A stretch of DNA of 64,000 nt from Budorcas taxicolor (GCF_023091745.1 NC_068925.1:73597085-73661084), one strand, 5' to 3'. Shown: positions 36,135 through 48,752, counted from the stretch's first letter. The notes: generated by a model from the letters alone, not told the origin. A program made the numbers and translations.

Positions 36135-36230
<96 letters not shown>
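36124..36230. repeat. Compound microsatellite (CT)21(AT)25 with alternating GC lead-in
   Basis: 16 bp of alternating purine-pyrimidine (gcatgcgcacgcgcgc, 36124-36139) are followed by CT repeats to 36180 and 25 AT units at 36181-36230. All three are uninterrupted. Confidence 0.98.
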
Positions 36231-36233
<3 letters not shown>

Positions 36234-36809
36234 CCATGATTCTTTTCTTAGGAAGCTACTGAAGGATGTGACCCAGCAAATCAAAGGAAGGGGGGAAAAA
36301 AACAATGAGATCTGAGGCCAAGACAACCTAGCAGAAAGGAGAGGGGACATGTCATGATGAGAGCTGTACAGCAGATCTGAAGATAAATAATCCAGATGGG
36401 AAGGGAGGGTGGGAGGTCTTCAAGAAAGATTCTCCAGCTAAAGAAGAGATTGACAGACTGCCAGAGAGGCCTGACCACATGCAAAATAGAACACTATTCT
36501 GAAAAGTTTGGAAAGACATGACGACAGTAAACTACTTACTCAAACAAAACAGGCAAGGCGATTCTTAATCTGAGTTGGGGAGACAGTTGACTAAGAAAGG
36601 AAATGCAATTATAGTACACTAGCTGGTTTGGAAGCTAATGGGGGAGCCACATTTAACATAGTAATGATAATGTAAATAATGACTTCTGATTTAACAAAAA
36701 ATATAGAGATTACTGCATTAGGAGGAGTGGGGAGTAGGTTAAAGAGGTTAAAACCTCAAGTGGAAAGTAGTTACTATTTATAATTTATAAATGAAGAGTA
36801 ATAGAATAT
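36231..36809. other. Intronic stretch, nothing recognised
   Basis: Purine-rich sequence without ORF or repeat signature that I know. Confidence 0.35.
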
Positions 36810-36820
36810 ACTTTAGAAAG

Positions 36821-36942
36821 GCAATGGAGAAGGCAATGGCACCCCACTCTAGTACTCTTGCCTGGAAAATCCCATGGACGGAGGAGCCTGGAAGGCCACA
36901 GTCCGTGGGGTTGCTGAGGGTCGGACACGACTGAGCAACTTC
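36821..36942 (+). mobile_element. Bov-A monomer SINE
   Basis: Single Bov-A body (gcaatggagaaggcaatggc ... gtcggacacgactgagcaac) without tRNA head. A perfect 11-bp TSD, actttagaaag, lies at 36810-36820 and 36943-36953. Confidence 0.93.
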
Positions 36943-37162
36943 ACTTTAGAAAGACAGAGGTAAATACCAGAAACAATTAAGAGAACTTAGTTTCTTCTGA
37001 TGGGTTAAGAACAAAGAGCAGGAGAAATGGAGACTGCTCTTCTATTTATTTATCTAAATGAAAGCTTGTGGAATATTGAGTTTTGAATCATAAACATATT
37101 TTTTAAACTTCCTGAGTTTCAGTTCTTCCTGCTGTATAACAGGGATAATGATGCTACTTATT

Positions 37163-37364
37163 TTGAAGCTCAGTTGGTAAAAGATCTGCCTGCAATGCAG
37201 GAGCCCCGGGTTCGATCCCTGCGTTGGGAAGATCCCCTGGAGAAGGAAATGGCAACCCACTCCAGTATCCCTGCCTGGAAAATCTCATGGACAGAGGAGC
37301 CTGGTGGGCTGCAGTCCATGGGGTCGCAAAGAGTCGGACACGACTGAGAGACTAACACTTACTA
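37163..37364 (+). mobile_element. Bov-tA SINE
   Basis: Head with ggttcgatccctgcgttggg and the complete Bov-A body, ending gagagactaacactta. Little diverged, so probably young. Confidence 0.9.
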
Positions 37365-37617
37365 AAATCACACGGTAGATGTGCTTTGGGGAACATTTTC
37401 ACTTCTCTTGGGCCAGTTTTTCAGAAGATCTATTCCACAGACAGGCTGTGTGGAGCCACTCAAAGCACAGGTGGTCTAAGAACTGAGGGCTGTTTTGTCA
37501 GTTCACCTAATGCCAGAGTGCACAAGTGTCAGGGGATGGGGCGTAGATGAGTCACTTGAGCAGTTAGAGTATGGAGGAAGACTCCTTGTCTGCAATCAAA
37601 GAAGCTCGAATAGATCA

Positions 37618-37830
37618 TGTGTGACCGAGTTGGACTCCTTTCTAATCAAACCAACCATCTGTTCCTAAACAAATTACTTACATTCCCGGTCTCTAGTTTC
37701 CCTATCTGTAAAACTGGAGGTAGTAACATTTGCCCTGAGGGTTGCTGTGATGGGTAGATAACGTAAGGAATGAGAAAGATCTCTGTGCAGTCTGGCAGAG
37801 TTCCTTGTATGGCAGAGCATGGCACTTACA
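37618..37830 (+). mobile_element. MIR SINE
   Basis: The MIR core and 3' pattern is seen: aaattacttacattcccggtctctagtttccctatctgtaaaactgg, then ccctgagggttgctgtgatggg. Confidence 0.7.
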
Positions 37831-38939
37831 ATAGTCTCATGTTCATCTACTCCTGAGAATGACTAACCTCCAATTTCTAACATAAACCGACTATCCAGGG
37901 TCAGCTAAGCAAAGCTTCCTGACAGTGGGTTTCCTCTCTTCCCTTTTCTCTCAATAACCTTTGATTAGGTAACGATACCTATTCACTGTAGAGAAGGCTG
38001 AAAATATAAGTGAGCAAAAACCAGAAAATATGCATTACAAATAATCCTACCAGTAAATAGTTAGCCATCATTGACATTTTAGTGTATAACCCTCCACACA
38101 CTTCTCTGTGTTTGTATTTTTAAGTAAAAGATGAATTTTTATTGTACCTGTTATCCTTATTCTTCACCTTCTCACAATAAAAAGTATTTTAATATCATCA
38201 GTTTCAATAGCTGAATAATTGGCTTGGTAGATGTCCTGCACCTCTTATATTATATTCTTTCCTCTCACCCTTCAGGGGATACACAGTGACCCTTCCAACA
38301 CTTACTCTGGCCCACTGAGTCGATTACAGGGTTGACAGCAGAATAAAAAGCAAGAGCCACCTTAAATTTGTGTTTCTATATATGCTGGTGATCACAAGTA
38401 CATTTATTCCAATCCAGCTCATCTCAAACAAGGCCAGCAGCTGTTCAATATGCTTTTTTAAGCAGCTTTTATTTCTAGGCCCTGGAAGGAATGTGAGATA
38501 TTTTCGAAGTCTTGCACATTTCTGACTTCTCAGAGCTTTAAAAAATGAATATATACACACATACATATGCACATACAAAAATGCACCGTGTATGTGTGTG
38601 TATATATATATGCTATATACAGTCACAACACATATACCCAACATACATTATACATAATATATATACATTGTAAATAAATACACATTGTAAAAACACATTG
38701 TGCTAAGTATGTGCATATTATTTGGGGAAGAAGGGGCTATTTTACCCCTCCACTGATAGTAGGAACACTGGAAACTCAAGCTCTGACACCTTGAGTCAGT
38801 ACTTTGGATTTTCTGGGAGGAAAAAAAGAGACCCAGATTCAGAAAGACATATCCAACACTTCAGCAGGTACATAGTAAGATTGTGTTTCTTCCCAAGTCC
38901 ATCCCTAGAAAACTGCTAGGCACTACACTGCGGTCAGAG
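37831..38939. other. Intronic stretch with TA/TG/CA simple sequence
   Basis: Simple-sequence TA, TG and CA patches lie at about 38550-38720. No gene is recognised. Confidence 0.4.
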
Positions 38940-39133
38940 TGGAGTGAAAGTTGCTCAGTCCTGTCCGACTCTTTGTGACCCGGTAGACTACACAGTCCAT
39001 GGAATTCTCCAGGCCAGAATACTGGAGTGGGGAGCCATTCCCTTCTCCAGCGGAACTTCTCAACCCAGGAATCGAACCAGGGTCTCCTGCGTTGCAGGCC
39101 GATTCTTTTACCAACTGAGCTATCAGAGAAGCA
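38940..39133 (-). mobile_element. Bov-tA SINE, antisense
   Basis: It starts gtgaaagttgctcagtcctg and ends with the antisense head ccaactgagctatcagagaagc. A possible imperfect TSD (gtcagagtg / atcagaggg) flanks it. Confidence 0.88.
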
Positions 39134-40379
39134 AGCCTGATCAGAGGGACCACCACTTATCTGTGCTGTAGAAGCAGAAATCAGGGTCTCTCAGGTAAAG
39201 AACCTCATCTCACAAGCCACCTAGACAAGCCTGTTTCAACTACTTCCATTCAAGCCATGGATCTCATCTTTGGCTCAGTATTCTTTTCCAAGGCTACAAT
39301 TCCCCAGGGTAAGGGTTTGTGATGTGCACTTAAGAGGGGAGAACGGACAGGAGTCCCAGGACCACAGCAACAATGAGACAGCAGCCACTGCCCAGCTCAA
39401 GCCTAAACTGGGAGGGACAGGTGAGGCAGCAGAAAACTCCAGGGCCGGCCAGACCCCAGGGTCTGAATCCCTGAAATCTGACTCTATTCCAAGACTCTAT
39501 GCTGTCAGCGGACTCAGTAATGGGAAGTTTAAGAGAACCTTTAAAAGTGCTTTTGTCTTTCTAAACATGTTTGAACTAACAGGTGGAATGATTTGCAGAA
39601 TTCTCCCACTCAGACCAAGAGGGGTTAAAGCATGGGTTTGTATTCCCCCAGAGAAGAAAACGTACAGCCAGGGAACAGCGCAGCGCTCCCCACATCGTTA
39701 ATGGTCCTTCGGGGTGGCAGACAATGAGGGAGGTGCCAACATGTCGTCATCCACCAGGGAACACACTGTTCACAACAACGGGCACTGCTCTTTCGAGACC
39801 TAGGGGTCCTGGTGAGGGCGAGCAAGCTGGTACAACAGGCTAATTGGACGTGTGGGATCAATATGTTAACTTAATGCTCTCCTGTTTGGTTAAGTGGCTT
39901 GCATTTCTGTATTTTTAAATCTGGCATTCAGATCTCTTTAGAGTGGGGACTGCTTGGTCTCGCTAACCTCTTTTCCTCCATTCTCCCTGATGACAGCCCC
40001 TTGACTGTCAAGGCAGCCTCCTCACCTGAACACAGCATGCCCACTCCTGACTTCGGGTCGTGTGTGCTATTCCTCGGGCCTCGAGCGTGTCTTCTCTCTC
40101 CTGACCTATCATAATCCCATCTTACATCTTCCAAGTCCTACCCAAGCCCCAGCTCTTTAAATAAACCTTTGTAAAAGCCCAGCTCACTCTACCACCTCAG
40201 GAACATCAGCTGCCTCCAGGACTCTGCACATAATGTCTTAATACTGGTCCTCAGCTGGTTTGCACACATCTTGCCTCTGCAACTAAATCACAAACTCACG
40301 TGGCTGGGGACAACAACTCACTGCTCTTTTCTTTTACTGTTAGCACTCTGACATGGAGCCATAATCATTCTTTAATCTC
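39134..40379. other. Intronic stretch, L2-like patches near the right end
   Basis: No gene. 40115-40210 (ccaagtcctacccaagccccagctc) is suggestive of L2 but short. Confidence 0.35.
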
Positions 40380-40690
40380 ACCTTACTTTGCCCCCTAATA
40401 GCATCAACACCGTGGACCACTCCACTCCCTCTCTGAAATACCTTCTTTTCCTTCATCTCTATGAGATCATCCTCTGTATTTCCCTCCCACTTCTGGGCCC
40501 CTCTTTCTCCATCTAACTTCTAAATGTTGGTGTCCTTGGATTCATTTTTAGGCAGTTACCTTTTCTTCTCTTTCTGTATTCTTTCTCTTTAGAAAGTCTC
40601 AGACATTTTCATGGCTCCAAAATATAAGCTACATGCTCTCAAACATCTGTCTCTAGCCCAGACCTCTCTTCTGCACAATGCCTGAGAAGA
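40380..40690 (+). mobile_element. L2 LINE RT-region fragment
   Basis: It follows the L2 ORF2 order: acaccgtggaccactcc (TVDHS), cttctaaatgttggtgtccttgg (NVGVLG), ctctttctgtattc, tcatggctccaaaatataagctacatgc, then ctctagcccagacctctc. All frames are broken. Confidence 0.6.
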
Positions 40691-41073
40691 ATAGGTCAAT
40701 CAGTATTTTATGATGTTTATAAAGACAAGCCCATTTTTAAAAAATATAAACCCTTAGCTCCTCACAGAGAAACAGTTTTCCGCATTCCATGTTTTCATTG
40801 CCTCTTTAATCCAAAGCAGCTACTGCAAAGATGATCCTGTCAAGAGACCAGGCAAGATACCTTGTTCATGAGCGGGTGGAACTGACTAATAATAGACTCT
40901 ACCACTATATTACTGATAGACCAGTGCACTGTATGCATTGAAGCACCGAAAGAATATGCAAAAAAAAAAAAAAAGCAGGGGGGACGAGACATGTCTCACT
41001 AAGAAGAGTTCTCCAGCTGCAATGTGTCTCCCACAAAGGGTACTGAAATATTTTCCTTGATGAGCGACAAGGT

Positions 41074-41461
41074 TCAGTTCAGTTGCTCAGTCGTGTCCGA
41101 CTCTTTGCAACCCCATGAATTGCAGCACGCCAGGCTTCCCTGTCCATCACCATCTCCCGGAGTTCACTCAGATTCACTTTCATTGAGTCCGTGATGCCAT
41201 CCAGCTGTCTCATCCTCTGTCGTCCCTTCTCCTCCTGCGCCCAATCCCTTCCAGCATAAAACTCTTTTTCAATGAGTCAACTCTTTGCATGAGGTGGCCA
41301 AAGTACTGGAGTTTCAGCTTTAGCATCATTCCTTCCAAAGAATACCCAGGGCTGATCTTCAGAATGGACTGGATGGATCTTGCAGTTCAAGGGACTCTCA
41401 AAAGTCTTCTCCAACACCACAGTTCAAAAGCATCAATTCTTCGGTGCTCAGCCTTCTTCAC
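41074..41461 (-). mobile_element. BovB 3' end, antisense arm of an inverted BovB cluster
   Basis: From the tail (ttcagttcagttgctcagtc) to cagccttcttca, ending abruptly where another BovB piece begins. It is complementary to the sense 3' end at 42440-42836. Confidence 0.9.
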
Positions 41462-41464
41462 ATG

Positions 41465-41554
41465 CTTACTTTACTAGCATGTGAGATGAGTGCAGTTGTG
41501 TGGTAGTTTGAGCATTCACTGGCATTGCCTTTCTTTGGGATTGGAATGAAAACT
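41465..41554 (-). mobile_element. BovB pre-RT segment, antisense
   Basis: Short antisense piece (cttactttactagcatgtgag ... gggattggaatgaaaactga) from just upstream of the RT part that continues in sense at 41576. About 20 bp of unmatched sequence separates them. Confidence 0.85.
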
Positions 41555-41575
41555 GATGATTGGCTCTGCCTAAAT

Positions 41576-42836
41576 GCTAGCAAAGTAATGCTCAAAGTTT
41601 TCCAAGCCAGGCTTCAGCAATACGTGAACCGTGAACTTGCTGATGTTCAAGCTGGTTTTAGAAAAGGCAGAGGAAACAGAGATCAAATTGCCAACATCTG
41701 CTGGATCATCGAAAAAGCAAGAGAGTTCCAGAAAAATGTCTATTTCTGCTTTATTGACTATGCCAAAGTCTTTGACTCTGTGGATCACAATAAACTGTGG
41801 AAAATTCTGAGAGAGATGGGAATACCAGACCACCTAACCTGCCTCTTGAGAAACCTATATGCAGGTCAGGAAGCAACAGTTAGAACTGGACATGGAACAA
41901 CAGCCTGGTTCCAAACAGGAAAAGGAGTACGTCAAGGCTGTATATTGTCACCCTGCTTATTTAACTTCTATGCAGAGTACATCATGAGAAACGCTGGGCT
42001 GGAAGAAGCACAAAGCTGGAATCAAGACTGCCGGGAGAAGTATCAAATAACCTCAGATATGCAGATGACACCACCCTTATGGCAGAAAGTGAAGAGGAAC
42101 TAAAAAGCCTCTTTAAAGTGAAAGAGGAGAGTGAAAAAGTTGGCTTAAAGCTCAACATTCAGAAAACGAAGATCATGGCATCCGGTCCCATCACTTCATG
42201 GGAAATAGATGGGGAAACAGTGGAAACAGTGTCAGACTTTATTTTTGGGGGCTCCAAAATCACTGCAGATGGTGATTGCAGCCATGAAATTAAAAGACGC
42301 TTACTCCTTGGAAGAAAAGTTATGACCAACCTAGATAGCATATTCAAAAGCAGACACATTACTTTGCCGACTATGGTCCATCTAGTCAAGGCTATGGTTT
42401 TTCCTGTGGTCATGTATGGATGTGAGAGTTGGACTGTGAAGAAGGCTGAGCGCCGAAGAATTGATGCTTTTGAACTGTGGTGTTGGAGAAGACTCTTTGA
42501 GAGTCCCTTGGACTGCATGGAGATCCAACCAGTCCATTCTAAAGGAGATCAGCCCTGGGGTTTCTTTGGAGGGAATGATGCTAAAGCTGAAACTCCAGTA
42601 CTTTGGCCACCTCGTGAGAATAGTTGACTCATTGGAAAAGACTCTGATGCTGGGAGGGATTGGGGGCAGGAGGAGAAGGGGACGACCGAGGATGAGATAG
42701 CTGGATGGCATCACTGACTCGACGTACGTGAGTCTGAGTGAACTCCGGGAGTTGGTGGTGGACAGGGAGGCCTGGCGTGCTGCGATTCATGGGGTCACAA
42801 AGAGTCGGACACAACTGAACGACTGAACTGAAATGG
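41576..42836 (+). mobile_element. BovB RT to 3' end, sense
   Basis: It starts gctagcaaagtaatgctc and runs to the terminus gactgaactgaa. RT is open from 41525 to 42103 (FRKGRGNRDQIANICW, FCFIDYAKVFDSVDHNKL, GVRQGCILSPCLFNFYAEY). Single-base insertions near 42013 and 42046 then shift the frame, leaving the YADD box (42058-42069) in another frame. A 182-codon frame at 42079-42627 holds the post-RT region. Together with 41465-41554 it looks like a twin-primed insertion. Confidence 0.92.
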
Positions 42837-43836
42837 GCTCACTCTAAGAAGGGTTATGGTCTGAAGAAAAGTGATTATTGACTGGTAGCACTTGATCTTT
42901 GTTGAAATGGATCCAAGTGGAGGACGAATGGAAGATCATGAGTCACTGTCCAACAGAATAACTCTTCTCAGACCAGTTTGCTTTGTAGTTCTTCAGTGAG
43001 TTAGTTGGGGCTGTGATTACTGACTTCCAGTGAAAAGGTTTTCTAACCAAGCCAACTGCCTGTTGATGAGTTAGGATTCCACCAAACTAGGAAATCATTG
43101 GGTAGATCATGTCAATAGTTTTACAATCTATTATCCTCTCTAGTTGACTGATCTCTCAATTTCCTCTTCAAAATCAAACTGATCAATATAGTTGATAAAC
43201 TGAAATGGACATCACCACAGAGCTCTGCGGTCTTTCTGACACACAAAAGCATCAGGTCCCTCTGAGAACCATGAGACTGACCCTCCATGCCTTTCACTGG
43301 TGGCCTGTTTTCCTAATTAAGTCTCTACATAGATATTTTACTGCTTCAGAAAGAACATCAATCAGCTCAGCAGGACGCTCTTGGGGCAAAGAAGAAGGGA
43401 CAAGGGCTGGGGAAGGAGGACATATTTAAATTATTCAATGAAATGGAAATCAGAGGTGTGATGGGTGAGCAGCTTGGGATGTAGATTCTCCTTTGTGTAG
43501 GAATGACTAACAAGCAGCCTGAAGGTGTCTTCTTTCAAAGCAGAGATCAAACCAAGAATCGGCAAGTAGTGTGTCTCTACTGATGCTTCAAAATGTTTCC
43601 ACTTATTAAAAGATTTCCATGCTGAACACAAATTCTAGTTCCCCAGGAGAGTACTTATACAGAGAAAAAGCATGTTGCTTTAGCAGTAACTCCTCTTCAT
43701 CCACCCTGCTTGGTACTTTGTCAAAGTGCCTTTTGTCAGCTTCCTGCAGCTCCGGGCTTCAGTGAGTCACAGCCAATAATCCCCCTCTATCATAAAGCAG
43801 CAGGGTACCAGGAAGGTTAATTGCTCTCGCTCTCTC

Positions 43837-43879
<43 letters not shown>

Positions 43880-44354
43880 GTGAACATTAAAACAGCATTT
43901 TACCATCACTAGACCAATTAGTATTTATCCTGCTACGAAAGAATCTCCCCGTATAACGTTCAATAAGCCTCAGTTTTAGTGAGTTCTTCCAGTATCCAAT
44001 CTACATTCTTCAAGCTGCTGCATAAGCTTATTTCCTCTTACATGCCCCTCAGTAAAGTCAGAAAATATATTCACTCCTTCATTCATTCAACAAGCATATA
44101 CTGCATGCTTACACTGTGCCAGGCATCATGATGTGTGTCAAGGATATGATGCCGAGCAGGGCCCTGTGGGCCTCCTGGGCACAGAAGCCTTTTTGTCCTC
44201 CTCTGCCTGAAGACTCCAGCCTCCCTGACCTTCTCTGAGTTCCAACAGGTAGAACAGTTGCTAATCAAAGGAGAAGCAGCAATAAAGCCACCTGAGGTAA
44301 GATTAAAGGGGCCAGAAAGGTTCATCAAGATTAGGAGAAGGAGCGTGTAAGGCC
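42837..44354. other. Intronic stretch with a TC microsatellite
   Basis: TC-rich repeat with gc interruptions at 43823-43876. Otherwise no gene. The stretch near 44060-44160 (cattcattcaacaagcatatac, tgtgccaggcatc) resembles a common old mammalian repeat, unassigned. Confidence 0.5.
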
Positions 44355-44995
44355 CTTTGTTGCTGCTCAGTTGCCAAATTGTGCCTGACTCTTTGCAACC
44401 CCATGAATTACAACATGCTGGCTTCCCTGTCCTTCAGTAATTCCTGGAGTTTGCTCAGATTCATGTCCATTGAGTCGGTGATGACATCCAACTATCTCAT
44501 CCTCTGTCATCCCCTTCTCCTGCCTTCAGTCTTTCCCAGCATCAGGGTCTTTTCCAATGAGTTGGCTCTTCACATCAGGTGGCCAAAGTATTGGAGTTTC
44601 AGTATCAGTCCTTCCAGTGAATATTTAGGACTGATTTCCTTTAAGATGGACTGGTTTGATCTCCTTGCTGTCGAAGGGACTCTCAAGAATCTCCTCTAGC
44701 ACCACAGTTCTACAGCACCAATTCTTCGGCACTCAGCTTTCTTTATGGTCCAACTTTCACATCTATACATGACTACTGGAAAAACCAGTGTTGACTATAC
44801 AGACCTTTGAAAGCAAAGTGATGTCTCTGCTTTTTAATATGCTGTCTAGGTTTGTCATAGCTTTTCTTCCAAGGAGCAAGCATCTTTTAATTTCATGCCT
44901 GCAGTCACCATCCGTAGTGATTTTAGAGATCAAGAAAATAAAATCTGTCACTGTTTCCACTTTTCCTCCATCTACTTTCCATGACACTGAAATCT
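44355..44995 (-). mobile_element. BovB 3' end, antisense, older lineage
   Basis: It starts ttgttgctgctcagttgcc (CAA-type tail in antisense) and extends to ctactttccatgac in the post-RT region. More diverged than the tgaactga-tailed copies. Confidence 0.88.
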
Positions 44996-45262
44996 AGTCA
45001 GCAACGCCATCCTTTTGAAACTTTGCAGAAGGGGTGAAGACTGTTGTTGCCCTGATCCTTATCATGTACCCCTGTCTGACGATATAACCTCTCCCAACTC
45101 ACCAAGGAGGGGGACACAGTTTTTGAGGTGCCAGCCTACCGTGTTCCCCCTTTGCCTGGCAAAGTAATAAAACCACTCTTTCCTTCTCCTCCATAACTCT
45201 GTCTCCATATTTCTGTTTGACATTGGTGCACACAGAGCCAAGATTTTTTGGCAACAGATACA
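44996..45262 (+). mobile_element. Endogenous retroviral LTR 3' fragment
   Basis: Class I ERV-style LTR end: polyadenylation signal AATAAA at 45166-45171, then a pyrimidine-rich stretch and cagagccaagattttttggcaaca at the end. No viral coding sequence adjoins it. It is a decayed solo fragment. Confidence 0.55.
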
Positions 45263-46350
45263 GATTTCTGATGTCGGGAGGCTTACCAGTTCAGAGAGAG
45301 AGATAAGGATTAAACAAGCTGTTGTATAAAGAACATTTCATTGTAACTGTGATAAGTACAGCTGAAGAGACCACATACAAGGTACCCCAAAGGGGTTACC
45401 AGTTGGGACCTGATTGACTTAGGAGGATCAGTAAACGGTACCCAAGCAAGCTGTCATTCAAGCTGAAGTCAGAAGGATGAACAGGAGGGAAAGGAATAGG
45501 AGCATCCTAGAGATGGAAGAGCCTGTGCCAGGGAGCTGGGGCTGGAGGGGCCAGGTGTGAAAATGAACAGAAGGAGGAACAGAGTGTGAGAGGAGAGAGC
45601 CAGAGAGCATGCAGAGAGGGAGCAAGACTAGGACCAGCCGAGGTCTTACAGGTCATCTTCAATACTGGGGACTGAGTCCCAAGAAAATGGGATGCCTCTA
45701 GAGATTTTTAAGAACAACAACACGGTTAGGTATTTATTTTTTGAATTTATTTATCTTAATTGGAGGCTAATTGGTTAGGTTATGTATTGAGAAGCATCAC
45801 TCAGCACGGTGAGGATAACGAGCTGAAGAAGGCAGAAGTGGGAGCAGGGAGACCAGTTCACAGCTCTTTGGTAGACTGGGCAAGAAATGGTAACAGTGGG
45901 GTTAGGATGACTCAGTGGAAATGGAAACGGTTTTTAGAAATTAAGACCTACCTGGGAGGTGCAAAGTACAGCACATACAGGTAGGACTTCGAGAGAGGAT
46001 GGCACAAAGGGCCACTTGAGGGGCCAGGCCAGGAGAGACCAGCAAGACGACGGTGGCTTTTGCAGAAGCAGAGAATGCTGGAGGGAGAGGAGCTAGCTGG
46101 AGTTACTGGGGACCGGGTGGCTCACCAAGTCAGTACTCCACATGCTAAGTCTGAGACATCTGTGAGATGATCAAGGGGGGAGAGGTTCAGTAGCCAGTTG
46201 CATATAGGAGGCATCCCACCAGCAATAAAAACCTTCCTAAATTACAGCAGAGTCAAATACTATATTCTTCTATTTTTTCTTCTTTCTAGAAAAGGGATAC
46301 ATTCTAGAACTATACTGCCCAAAACGGAAACCATTAGCCACGTGGGGGCT
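45263..46350. other. Intronic stretch, possibly an unnamed ancient repeat
   Basis: The wording (ctgaagtcagaaggatgaac, gcctgtgccagggag, acaggtcatcttc, cctctagagatttttaag) recalls a widespread ancient mammalian repeat. I cannot name it. A T-rich 40-bp insert lies near 45730-45775. No exon. Confidence 0.3.
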
Positions 46351-46618
46351 CAGTTCAGTTCAGTCGCTCAGCGACTCTTTGCGGCCCCATGAATTGCAGC
46401 ACGCCAGGCCTCCCTGTCCATCACCAGCTCCCAGGGTTCACCCAAACGCATGTCCATCGAGTCGGTGATGCCATCCAGCCATCTCATCCTCTGTCATCCT
46501 TTTCCTCCTGCCCCCAATCCCTCCCAGCATCAAACTCTTTTTCAATGAGTCAACTCTTTGCATGAGGTGGCCAAAGTACTGGAGTTTCAGCTTCAGCATC
46601 ATTCCTTCCAAAGAACAC
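46351..46618 (-). mobile_element. BovB 3' end, short, antisense
   Basis: Tail (cagttcagttcagtcgctcagcgac) to cattccttccaaagaac. Heavily 5'-truncated, about 270 bp. Confidence 0.88.
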
Positions 46619-46861
46619 AGGGGCTACTTAGATTCAAATTAATTAAATAAATTTAAAAATTAGTTTCTCAGGGATGATAGCCGCACTTCAAGCACTCAGT
46701 GTGGCTCATGACTACTCAGATCGGACAGCACAATGGACATTTCCACTCCTGCATAAAGTTCAGGGGAGAGTCTTGCCTGGAACGTCAGAGGGCTTCCTAT
46801 TTTCAACACTCAGCTCTAACTGAGTGTTCCACAGTCACCAAGAAATAAAATCCCACTCCAG

Positions 46862-46993
46862 GGAATTCCCTGGTGGTCCAGCGGTTAGGACTCTGTGCTC
46901 TCACTGCCAAAGGCCTGGGTTTGATCGCTGGTTGGGGAATTAAGATCCCACAAGCCACTCAGCATGGCAAAAAAAAAAACAACAAAAAAAAAA
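46862..46993 (+). mobile_element. CHR-2 type SINE
   Basis: attccctggtggtccagcggttagg, gggtttgatcgctggttggg, cccacaagccactcagcatgg and an A-rich tail from 46968. Confidence 0.85.
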
Positions 46994-47277
46994 CTTACTA
47001 TCTCTTGTGCCCCAGGCAAAGCTTTGAGGTTAAAGAAGACGACACAAGAGAAGAAGGGATGATAATCCTTGTTATTCACATATTTTTCAATCCATCACTT
47101 AAAAAAAACAGATGAAGGATGAACGCATGGGGAGAGTGCGTAAGGGCCATGCGGAGTGCGCTCCCATTGTAAAAACGCTGTCAGATCATCGGGAAGATTA
47201 AAATCAGATGAAATTAAGTGCCAAGGAGGCAGTAAGTCTTTATTTGGACTGTGGTCCCCCAAATGGTAAATGTATGG

Positions 47278-47400
47278 CCACTATTTTATAACAACTGTTA
47301 AGTGGAGTGTAACCTTTAAAAATTGTGAATCACTATGTTGTACTTCGTGTATCTGTAACTTACATAATGTACAGCAATTATATCTCAATAAAGAAAAGAA
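47278..47400 (+). mobile_element. L1 3' end fragment
   Basis: gttaagtggagtgtaacctttaaaaattgtgaatcac, cttacataatgtacagcaattatatctcaataaag: a typical mammalian L1 3' UTR end. Confidence 0.6.
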
Positions 47401-48027
47401 TAGGAAATGGATTCATAAAAAGAGAGAGGAGGCAGCAACCCAAGTAGGGAAACTGTTTCCTCAGAAGGCTATGTACATCTGGAATGCCAGCCGTGTGTTT
47501 TGGAAGGAAAACAGCATCTGTACTGAACTGTATAAGAAAAAGAGCAACGGAGGAAAACTCCTTGAGTGGACAGGTGGAAAAAGAACTAAAGAAGAAGCCC
47601 AATTTAGAAGCCTTAATTGTGTACTGACGTACTGAAATGAACTCAGACACACAGCTAACCATACAGAATACAAATAATAACAGGGCCTTGACCTTGAACT
47701 TAAGGAACTCCTGAGTCTAAGTAGCCGTAAGTAATCACCAGGCTGTCAAGAGGCAAGACAGGTGCTAAAAACAGGTTTTACAAAATGTGTCCTTGCTCAA
47801 TACATAAGTAAACACCGCACCTGCAATATACAAGATATATATCTCACCAAAAAAAATTGCATGTTCAAAAATTACTGTACACCTAGGTGCTTGAACTGTG
47901 GGCAGAAGCTCAAATGGGGTGAACACGTGAAGGTCCTGGAATGAGCTGTGATGTGGTACAGCAGACATTCAAATGCTTCACCCTGTGAGCAAGTCATCTT
48001 ACTGCCTTCCTCCATTTTTAGCCCAAA
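47401..48027. other. Intronic stretch, nothing recognised
   Basis: Frames near 47270-47673 overlap on both strands and start within the L1 scrap. No known domain. Confidence 0.35.
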
Positions 48028-48040
48028 CTAATAAGCCGTA

Positions 48041-48257
48041 AGGCTTCCTCTGGTGGCTCAGATGGTAAAGAATCTGCCTGCAATGAACGAGACCTGGGTT
48101 CGATCCCTGGGTCGGGAAGACCCCTGGAGAAGGGAATGGCCACCCACTCCAGTGTTCTTGCCTGGAGAACCCCATGGACAGAGAGAGGAGCCTGGTGGAC
48201 TACAGTCCACGGGGCCGCAAAGAGTTGGACACAACTGAGCAACTAACACTTTTTTTT
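48041..48257 (+). mobile_element. Bov-tA SINE
   Basis: Complete head and body ending gagcaactaacac plus T-run. A 13-bp TSD with two mismatches lies at 48028-48040 (ctaataagccgta) and 48258-48270 (ctaataagtcata). Confidence 0.92.
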
Positions 48258-48270
48258 CTAATAAGTCATA

Positions 48271-48752
48271 GGTTACATCGCACAGTTTGGGTTACTCTTT
48301 TAATATTTTAGATTCTTTAGATTTATTAGTAATATAATCCATGGCTCAAAATCCACAGAACTCTTAAGATGAAGTTCAAGGTTAATGTCAGATCCTTTAT
48401 GAGGGTACATGGAAATGTGTTACAGGGCTTCAATCTGGGCTGAAAAGAATTTTCTGGCCTTCATGGTTGATGCGGTTCCTGCTTTGGGGAAGACTACTCA
48501 GATTTGAAGGGTGAAGTGTGTAACCTTTATTATACCACTTTTTATGGTTTTTCTTTGTGTTACAAAGCCATGACTCTCATTGAAATTCCATTTTCTATTG
48601 GAATTCACTGACATTTCTTTCCCGCTGGTTGCTGGGTACTAGAACTGAATAAAATATTTATCTTTAAACATATACGAACATACTTAAATTCCTTTAGGAG
48701 TGATATTTTTGCTATGTGCTTTGATTCAGTTTTTATTGAAATCTAAATCCCT
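48271..48752. other. AT-rich intronic stretch, nothing recognised
   Basis: No ORF of note and no recognised repeat. Confidence 0.35.

Noticed and set aside
44996..45262. A provirus next to the LTR fragment
   Set aside because: No gag, pol or env-like sequence adjoins it, and BovB sequence borders it on the left; only the LTR end is supported.
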